Assembly (NCBI GenBank): GCA_015680685.1
Contig: MNCI01001406.1
Location: 66,607 to 130,606 of the forward strand
Source of the DNA: Gnetum montanum
Taxonomy: Eukaryota; Streptophyta; Gnetopsida; Gnetales; Gnetaceae
Reading direction: 5' to 3'
DNA length: 64,000 nt
Position 1 is the first letter of the stretch. Each line of letters opens with the position of its first letter. Made by a program: the position numbers and the translations under genes. Shown here piece by piece: positions 47,401 to 55,690 of the stretch. The notes beneath the pieces are model-generated. The model had not been told where the DNA came from. It saw nothing but the letters and a program-made list of their open reading frames with translations, and did not search any database.

Positions 47401-49853
47401 GTAACGGTATGTGTTAACATAACCGTGTGCGTTGAGCCCTATTGTTGATGTGAAGGGAGCTTCGAAGCCTGACTTGTTGGAGGAGTGTGCACAGACTTAA
47501 CCGCTTGTGGTTATGAGAGCTTTTTTGGTCTTTTGGATTTGAAGAAAGATCTTCTCTTCATGCGGTTTTCAGAACCAGCTTTGGGTTGAAGGTTTAAAAC
47601 TCTCGTAGCATTACATTGCTGTGGTTGAGTGGGGAGTTCTCCTTGTATTGTTGGAGCAGGTGGTAGTGGAACTATTGGTGTATGAGTGGCAGATGGATTC
47701 AGAGGATGGTATGCATGTGGTGTNAGTGGTGTGTCTCCCATGGGAGAAGGAGTCCTAAAATACTCCTAAACTTGGTAGTGACATTGTGGGGTTGCGTGAC
47801 CCATAGAGTCACTTGGAGAAACTGGCTATTGCACGTAATAGCCATAAGGATCTAGTTGCAGGTAAGGGTATTGTTGTCTAGGTGGTGGCATTCCCCATGA
47901 TTGTGGGTATTGCCACTACTGGTGTTTCCTGATAGGTTGTGATAGAGTTCCACTTGGATAATATGTTAACAGTTGGTGGAACTACCTTGAGTTACCTTGG
48001 GGATAAGGTAACCTTCAGGGTGCTTGCCGTTTGTTAAGTCTTGGGTTGAGTGCATAAACCCTAGACTCTTGTAGATGTGAGATTATTGGGCAACATCCCT
48101 TAAGATGGTCATATTGGCAGATCTCACATCCACGATCATTATCTGTATCCAAATCTACAACCTCATCGACGATAGTCATTTTTCCCTTATCCTTGTTACA
48201 TGCATGGTCTAAATCTCTCCACTTTTTCTTATAACGATCACTACTTTGCTCCTCCTAAGACTCCTCTATGATTTTTAGGATAGTTTCAATTTTACTATCT
48301 AAGGAGCCCCATATTTAATCTACCTTAGCTAACACTTCGGTTGTTAATTTTTGAATAGGAAAGGTTTTTCTATTCACCAACTCTTCGAGTGGTAACTCAT
48401 CCTCTTCCTCAAAGAATCTTACTCCCTTCTTTTGAAGGGAAGGATCACGATTATACTCTTCCACACTTTCTCTTTTCTGTAGCTCCCCTTCTTCTTTAGC
48501 TACTTGCTCCAACAATCTATGAACTTCATGGAACCTAAGTTTAGATAATCTCCCTTGGGCATATGTCCCAAGGGTTCTCCTAGTTTCGTGTCGTAGCCCA
48601 TCTACGAGGTGGCGGAGTTTATCCCATTATGCATAACCATGGCCTGGACAAGGATGTAGCAATGCGTAATATCGGCCCATGGTAGCATCCAAGGGTTCAT
48701 GATTACCCTTCTTCCATCCTTGGATCTGCTTACACAAGTTGGACACTCTGGAGTACGTTTGATATTTATTGTTGAAGAGCTCTAGCATCTTACTCCATCG
48801 TCTAATGGATTCTAGTTCTAAGGACTGGTACCAACTTTCTACTTCTTTTATGAGTGTCCGAGGAAACAACTTTAATTTCTGCCACTTTTTTTCAATATTT
48901 TGCAAGGCGTAGACATCATGGAATGCCTATAAGTGATTATATGAATCAGCATTGTATCCCCCCTCAAACCATGGGATATTATTCATGTTTAGTCTCTTGA
49001 TCCGACTGGCTTTTTGGTGCCTTGTAGGTATTCTCACAGCCTTCGTAATGTCTAACATACTTTGGGTTGCTGGTAGGGGTTCGTCATGATCATCTCTCTC
49101 ATGATGTCTATGATGCCTACGTGGTTCCCTACTTTCCCTTCTACCATGCCTTGATTCTCTCAAATGCCCTCGTCCTCTCTCTCGACTCTCTCATCGAGGT
49201 CTCTCATCTTGCTTACCCTTATCCTCACCGTTGTGCTCTTTGTGAATGCGTCCTGATGTGGAAGGAGAGGGTTAATGATGTGATGAAGGGTAAGAAGAAG
49301 GAGAACCATCACCATGACGATGTTTCTTACCTTCTCTTCCATGGCTACGACCCCGATTGTGATGACGATCTGAATGCCTGTCCTTGTCATAAGTTTGTGT
49401 TCCCTCATTAAACACTTGGTGTTCATGGGGATCAGAACTTGGGTTGTGAATCGTGGAGTGTAGGCTCTAATACCCCACCTCCTCACCATCATTAGGATGG
49501 GGAAGATCATTTGATGGAGAACCTATTATAATTGGTTCACCATCTCCAATTTCGCTTAGGACGTGCTGGACCCCTTTGCCCTTCAACGATGTATGGTGGC
49601 TCTCCTACCACGAGTCCCTTAAAAGTTGCACCGCTGTGGGATGGTAATCCCTTGTGTCATAATCACATGCAACGTATTCAGCGTATAGTTATGTCATGCC
49701 AATCTGTGCAAGAGCACGGAGGAGCATGTTGGGAACTGCACAATCTAGGGGTAGCACTATGTTACCTTGTAAGTCTCACCAACGTAGTTGTTCATCCTGA
49801 TGGAGGATAAAGGTAAAATCGGGTATATACTCTCAAGATGAGTATATACCACC
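47401..49853 (-). pseudogene. gag polyprotein of element F, main part (broken)
   Basis: Minus strand, interrupted upstream by G at 49854. N-terminal text (49800-49600) has HQDEQLRW and GNIVLPLDCAVPNMLLRALA, like HHDEQLWW and GNIVLPPDYATP in D. The gag core is at 49163-48627: RIPTRHQKASRIKRLNMNNI, GGYNADSYNHL, LFPRTLIKEVESWYQSLELE, FNNKYQTYSRVSNLCKQIQG, MGRYYALLHPCPGHGYA. A block with KRESVEEYNRDPSLQKKGV (48515-48315) follows. The zinc knuckle (48130-48088) is CEICQYDHLKGCC. A Pro/Gln-rich tail (47741-47511) ends with FFKSKRPKK. An N sits at 47724. Confidence 0.82.
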
Positions 49854-51317
49854 TGTAACGATAGAAAACGTCAGCAGCTGGAAGATACCAAAAAAAATTC
49901 CGCGTACACAGTTTTAACCACGGATCCGTGCGAGGGCTATGCTGGAAAAATGAATCTGTGGTGCCCTGAACGGTCTTGTCAATTAGACAGGGACTTAGTA
50001 TTCAGTAAATCGATGAATATCTCGTGGAACGATCTGATTCAAGGATCGCAAAAATGAGGGGAAAATGACGTAGATGAATTGCAACGATGATAATGCTAAA
50101 CGCGATAAAAAAGGAGGCTGGCATAAGAGAAACACGTAGTTTCAAGATCTACGCTTTGACTTGAAAAGAAATGTATATTTTGTATGAGAAATTACACTGG
50201 GGAGACCCCGATTGCTTGATGTAAGGTAAGCACAAAACAACAAGAAAACTGTCCAGGTAGGAATCTGATCTACCTCGTGGGCCAAAGACGGGATGCAAGG
50301 AAGATCAAGCTTTGACGTCTACCGATCAACTATTTCTGACCGATAGAGTCTTCCCCAGCAGAACGATTACTCCTGTCTCCGGTGCTCAAAGCGAACTATG
50401 CTCTGTTTCTACCGTAAGGTGATGCTGTCAACAATTTCCAAAGCGCTGCTCTCTGTATCTCTGTTCCAAAAGTGATAAGTGCTCCGGTGCTCAGAAAACT
50501 GCCCTTTACCTCTTTGATTTGCCAACCCTTGTATCTTTGTCAACTAGGGTATTTATAGGCTGCAACGTCTTGTGGAAGAGGCGCAACCCTAATGCCACGT
50601 GTCCCGAATGTTTCGGGTACTGTTGGTCTGACTGTTTTTGTGTAAAACTTCACGACTACGAACAATAAGCTTATTTGCATATTGTGCATGTGAAGAAAAG
50701 ATGTGCGTCTGACATACTTCGACTGTCTTTGGGTTATATTACGCTTATTCACGCTGCGTTGCATGCACGAGCGTAACATAACATGGAAATAATATATTCA
50801 GGCTGTTTTACGCTTGCATACGCAACCGCGCGTAATGAAGCATAAATGATGTTTAGCTTGGCGACGCAATACGCTATGATACGCTACGTTGCGTGATGAG
50901 CGTATGATGAGCAATCGCACTCTCTTAGATTTTACCTTTGACTGTTCTGGAGCTCATTACGCTGTCGTGCGTAATAGAGCGTAAACCTGGCCTTGAACAA
51001 AAGACTTAGCAAAATATACAATAAGTTGTATATTATGCTGCTCAAGCTTCTCCCTATGCCAGAGTAACTAGCCTTCTGATGCTGAACTATGTTTAAATAG
51101 AATCACACTAAGTGCCATTATCCTGCGTTGCGTGATGTAGCGTAAACAGAGAAAACATAGTAAGATTAGAAATTTGCATAGGAAGTTGAAGACTTGATGC
51201 TACGCGCCTCTTGGTGTTGCTCTGTCTTATTCTTCCTTCTGGAATTCTGACATGTGCCCCTACCTAAATTGCGAATCTTTGCCTGAGGCTGACTCGCAAT
51301 TTTTTCACGGTGTTTCA
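49854..51317 (-). repeat. 3' LTR of element G
   Basis: 1464 bp; minus strand TGAAACACC to CGTTACA. TATA box on the minus strand at 50550-50557. Roughly 50730-51140 is dense in TACGC and GCGTA words, often as inverted pairs, such as ACGCTACGTTGCGTGATGAG. Collinear with 62341-63804 and the same length; scattered substitutions suggest a fairly recent insertion. Confidence 0.93.
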
Positions 51318-51334
51318 ATGGCCCCTCTTTGTTG
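51318..51334 (-). other. Polypurine tract of element G
   Basis: On the minus strand CAACAAAGAGGGGCCAT directly before TGAAACACC. The same arrangement at 42895 identifies the H LTR. Confidence 0.65.
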
Positions 51335-52435
51335 ATGGTTGGAGGGCTTGCCCGAAAGACGTCGACAAAGAATATGAAACACCGGATTGGTAGAAGCAAG
51401 AACAACGTCAATCCATGGCTACTCAGGTGTTGCCCTGTCAACATGGAAGAGCGAAGCTGGAGGGAATATGAGGTAGAATGACATAGTAGGAAACAAGTTT
51501 GGGGAAGACGTAAAACAAGTCAGGATGGTAGGGGTATAGAATACGCTTACGGAACGCACATAAACATACGCACATTTATGTCGATAGGAATGCTTTCAGA
51601 CGAGCATAGCACATCAGCCTGAGATTTCTCTATCATCGATTATAGCAGGAATGCTTGCAAAAGGAGCATGGCACATCACTTCTACGATATCTCTACCAGT
51701 GCGAGTGCAGAAAATGGATGCTTGCGTGTGTGGTGTTTGCGTACGGGAAGCGAGTGGTAGGGATGAGATGAAATAAGGGCTAAGGGTAATATTATGAGAG
51801 GTATGGGCGTGCAGTTCCAAGTGGTCGGGCAAACCTAAGTAGCCATCTCAGAACGCTGTTATTCTCCACCGCTCAGATGGACGCACATTTGAACCACATT
51901 CGCGAAGCAAGTAACCTGCAACCACAGAAGAAAATGGAGGATACCATTGCTCATGCGAGTAAGAGGTGAGATTGTTGAAACGAGCGCCGTTAGATGCGAG
52001 ATAGAGCAATTGGGCCACGAAGAAGGAGCTGGAGCATGAGGGCAGAACCGCCAATCCTAACGATTGGCCCAGCATATCTTCCCCAAAAGGCATCAGACAC
52101 AGTGCACCTAGCTAGTTAGACAAAGAACCAGCCAGATGAATTTGCGAAGCCAGCGTTCGATAGCGATGATCGACGGAGGTTCCCAAGGTCGTTGTCGACG
52201 AGGATCTCATTGGGGCTCCGGCTGGCGGGACTAAACCCTCAGAGGTATCACCACTGCAGTGGGCGCAGCGATGGCATCTCCAAGGGATCAGTAAGATGCC
52301 TCTCAGCTTGTCTGAGGAATCAGTAGGATGCCAGTGGGGTGGCAACGCTGGGACTGTCCCAGTATCCCACCTCGTTTGTCATGCAGCCATACAGAGATGA
52401 TTACACTCACTTGAGTTACATGGCAGCAGTCTGTA
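51335..52435 (-). other. 3' UTR of element G, LTR-proximal part
   Basis: About 1.1 kb with no recognisable gene; short ORFs have no family features. A perfect inverted word CTGGGACTGTCCCAG lies near 52348-52362. The segment links the minisatellite to the polypurine tract. Confidence 0.6.
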
Positions 52436-53000
52436 AGTCCCAGTTTTGAGTCTTGGTAGACTGTCATTGCTGGTTTTAAGTCTCAGCAGACCATGGTCCC
52501 AGTTTAAAGTTCGGGCGGACCGAGAAATGCTAGTTTTACGTCGTAGCGGATGATGGAGTGTCTGATTTATGGTCTCAGTAGACCATGCTGTGGATGTTAG
52601 TTTCATGTCATGACCCAAGGACAGAGCTGTGCTAGTTTTATGTCTCAGCAGACAGCTACTTACCTATGCCAGTTTATGTCATAACGGATAGCTGGTGCCA
52701 GTTTAGTGTCGTGGTGGAAGTGTGCAAAAGATGCCAGTTTTTCGTCTTGGCGGACCTGTACAACATTGCTAGTTTTACGTCGTAGCAGACGGTTACAACT
52801 TGCCAGTTTAGCGTCGTAGCGGATGGTCAGTGCCAGTTTAGCGTCGTGGCGGACGCGTGCAAGGAATGCCAGTTTTACGTCGTGGAGGACAGTGGTTGCC
52901 AGTTTAGCGTCATAGCGGACGAATAGTGCCATTTAACATCGTAGCGGACAATAGTGCCAGTTTAACATTGTAGCGGACGATGGTTGCCATACCTACTGTT
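52436..53000 (-). repeat. Minisatellite in the G 3' UTR (about 17 units)
   Basis: About 17 copies of a 22-23-bp core, plus-strand consensus GCCAGTTTWRCGTCGTAGCG followed by GAC, separated by 6-15 variable bases (period roughly 30-37). Units toward 53000 are the most uniform; those near 52440 are degenerate. The minus strand is open through part of it (52932-52660) and would read repeated DAKLA words, a by-product of the repeat. The array is copied in inverted orientation at 53580-54140 by the foldback. A single stray unit lies at about 55441-55463. Confidence 0.85.
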
Positions 53001-53298
53001 GACACCCTAGATGCTATTAAATGTAATACCGCTTCAAATACACATGATTTATAGGATTTGGTAATTCATTGTCGTTGCCGTCTGCTAACTTGAATGCTCT
53101 GTTGTTGTACATGTCCACCACTAAGAAAGGGCCTTCCCAGTTTGCAGAGAACTTGCTTACTGGTTCACGCATGGCCTTAAGGACGAGATCTCCTTTCTTG
53201 ATCGGGCGTTGCTGAAGGTTGTAACGATGCTTCTGTCGCTGTTTGTCTTGATACCTTTTGATCGTGTCAAGAGCCTATATCCGCTTCTCTTCGACTGA
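53001..53298 (-). pseudogene. Integrase C-terminal domain of element G (fragment)
   Basis: Minus strand, from 53298 down. Contains KRYQDKQRQKHRYNLQQRPI, then KKGDLVLKAM, FSANWEGPFLVVDMY, AFKLADGNDNELPNPINHVY and LKRYYI before a stop. This is the GPY/F-type C-terminus of Tat integrases (GPF within WEGPFLV). The catalytic core is missing: upstream is the N at 53299 and the inverted copy. The plus-strand open frame at 53300-53542 is the same sequence folded back. Confidence 0.85.
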
Positions 53299-53299
53299 N

Positions 53300-54159
53300 A
53301 AAAGGTATCAAGACAAACAGCGACAGAAGCATCGTTACAACCTTCAGCAACGCCCGATCAAGAAAGGAGATCTCGTCCTTAAGGCCATGCGTGAACCAGT
53401 AAGCAAGTTCTCTGCAAACTGGGAAGGCCCTTTCTTAGTGGTGGACATGTACAACAACAGAGCATTCAAGTTAGCAGACGGCAACGACAATGAATTACCA
53501 AATCCTATAAATCATGTGTATTTGAAGCGGTATTACATTTAATAGCATCTAGGGTGTCAACAGTAGGTATGGCAACCATCGTCCGCTACAATGTTAAACT
53601 GGCACTATTGTCCGCTACGATGTTAAATGGCACTATTCGTCCGCTATGACGCTAAACTGGCAACCACTGTCCTCCACGACGTAAAACTGGCATTCCTTGC
53701 ACGCGTCCGCCACGACGCTAAACTGGCACTGACCATCCGCTACGACGCTAAACTGGCAAGTTGTAACCGTCTGCTACGACGTAAAACTAGCAATGTTGTA
53801 CAGGTCCGCCAAGACGAAAAACTGGCATCTTTTGCACACTTCCACCACGACACTAAACTGGCACCAGCTATCCGTTATGACATAAACTGGCATAGGTAAG
53901 TAGCTGTCTGCTGAGACATAAAACTAGCACAGCTCTGTCCTTGGGTCATGACATGAAACTAACATCCACAGCATGGTCTACTGAGACCATAAATCAGACA
54001 CTCCATCATCCGCTACGACGTAAAACTAGCATTTCTCGGTCCGCCCGAACTTTAAACTGGGACCATGGTCTGCTGAGACTTAAAACCAGCAATGACAGTC
54101 TACCAAGACTCAAAACTGGGACTTACAGACTGCTGCCATGTAACTCAAGTGAGTGTAAT
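53300..54159 (+). repeat. 860-bp inverted copy of 52400-53259 (probable assembly foldback)
   Basis: 53300-54159 is the reverse complement of 53259-52400 with no difference I can find, so identical proteins are readable from both arms. The arms are separated by 40 bases and an N at 53299; another N at 54160 ends the copy. Perfect identity bounded by single Ns points to a contig joined to its own inverted copy. It displaces the G RNase H and integrase core. Confidence 0.9.
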
Positions 54160-54160
54160 N

Positions 54161-55302
54161 CGACGTATAAACTGTAAATGTCCCTGTAACCCACGTAATT
54201 GCTTGAGGTCTGTGGGAGGCGTGAGCTCAACAATGGCTTTGACCTTATCAAGGTCAACTCGTATGCTAGCTTCTGACACCACAAACCCTAGCATGCGTCC
54301 GGTTTTGACTTCGAATACGCACTTCTTTGGGTTAAGCCGGAGCTCGTATTTGGAACATCTTTTAAGGACTAACTCCAGGTCTCCTAAATGATCCTCAGAC
54401 TTTAAAGACTTAATAGCTATATCGTCTACGTAATCATTCAGCCTTCCTAAGAGGTAATCGTTGAAGATGTATGTCATGGCTCGTTGATACGTTGCTCCGG
54501 CGTTCTTTAGACCAAAAGGCATCATAGTGTAACAGAAGGTGCCCCAGGGCGTCATGACTATCGTGGTCAATTGATGTTCTGGGTTAATGCGAATCTGGTT
54601 ATAGCTTGAAAAGCCATCCATGAAGGACAGCAGCGCATGCCTAGCTGTTGTGTCGACTAGTTGGTCGATACTTGAAAGTGGGAAGTTATCTTTGATCGTT
54701 GCCTTATTCAAATCCCGGAAGTCGATGCAGATGCGTATGCTTCCAGTCTTCTTTGGGACGACTACAATGTTAGACACCCAATCTGAGTAATCGACTGCAC
54801 GGATGAAACCAGCCTAATACAGTTTAGTGATTTCATCACGCACGGCTACCGCGATCTCTGGCTTGATTTTGCATGCCTTTTGCCTAACTGCTTTAATCTG
54901 CAAGTCTAAGATGATGTTATGTTGGATTAGCCTAGGATCTAGTCTAGGCATATCCTCGTATGACCATGCAAAGATGGTAATGTTGTCTTGCAGGACCTGT
55001 TTTATGGCATCGTGCATTTTCTGGTCTAATAAAGAACTGACTTTAAGCGTTTTGGCCTCACCTCTATGCGTAACGATAGAGACCTCACTGAGGGTATCTT
55101 CGGTTATGTCTCCAGCCTCTAGATCTAGCGTACGCGTTGACTGTTCTGGCCACTCTGGGGATGTCTCCGACGCAGCTATGATTACGCCTTCTAAAGGGGG
55201 GTTAACGTCTACTAGCGTGGAGTCAAATTGCCTAACTACCTTCCCGTATGGGCTTGTCAAAGTTAGAGGTGCTGAAAACATTGTGTCCATTTGCCGTCTG
55301 TC
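54161..55302 (-). CDS. Reverse transcriptase of element G (5' linker and RT domain, truncated)
   Basis: Minus-strand pol, better preserved than in D or E. 55317-54814 is open: a linker (LTSPYGKVVRQFDSTLVDV), a pre-RT block KMHDAIKQVLQDNITIFAWS with DMPRLDPRLIQHNI, then RQKACKIKPEIAVAVRDEI. One stop separates it from 54777-54145: SNIVVVPKKTGSIRICIDFR, DLNKATIKDNFPLSSIDQLV, MDGFSSYNQIRINPEHQL, WGTFCYTMMPFGLKNAGATY, catalytic YVDDIAIKS, LRLNPKKCVFEV and LRGLQGHLQFI. This is a complete Tat-type RT. It ends at the N at 54160; RNase H is not assembled. TTTTGCAG just before 55302 resembles a 3' splice site. Confidence 0.9.
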
Positions 55303-55690
55303 CTGCAAAACCGCCAAGTGCGTAAATGCTTAGGATAAAAGTGACGTGATGTCGCTGAACGTGGAAGGCTAACTGAATTTTGAATATTGTAAACAAGCTG
55401 TAATCAATGCAACCCAATTACGAGGCGATAATACGTGGTAGTTTAACGTCATTTCGGACAGTGGCATGTGCGATATCAGCCGCATTAATATTTGGATTTT
55501 CGGGTTCTGTTTTAGGAAAGTCCCACTGAAATCGAATATCAAGTCGGTGATCCTCGCGTATAAGTAAGTAGTTTTTTTGATGAGGACAGGTTGTTGGCTA
55601 TTGAGAATTTGAATTTGTAACTATTGCTGAGAGAAGGAAGAGCAGAAGATTAGAGCGTGTAATTTTGCAAAGATTTGCAAGTGTTAAGCT
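55303..55690 (+). other. Upstream flank of the antisense gene
   Basis: Between the RT start (minus) and the gene ATG. It contains one stray minisatellite unit (about 55441-55463) and TATAAGTAA near 55559, a possible TATA box about 130 bases before the ATG. No coding similarity on either strand. Confidence 0.4.

Noticed and set aside
52436-53000. Regularly spaced repeats that resemble a CRISPR array
   Set aside because: Repeats are degenerate, spacers are too short and uneven, there is no cas gene, and the setting is a plant retrotransposon. It is a minisatellite.
52660-53899. Two identical 90-codon ORFs with repeated DAKLA words, on opposite strands
   Set aside because: They are translations of the minisatellite and of its inverted artefactual copy; no start context or homologue suggests a protein.
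54827-55333. 168-codon plus-strand ORF at the RT start of G
   Set aside because: Shadow of the minus-strand RT linker, which has clear RT-family blocks.
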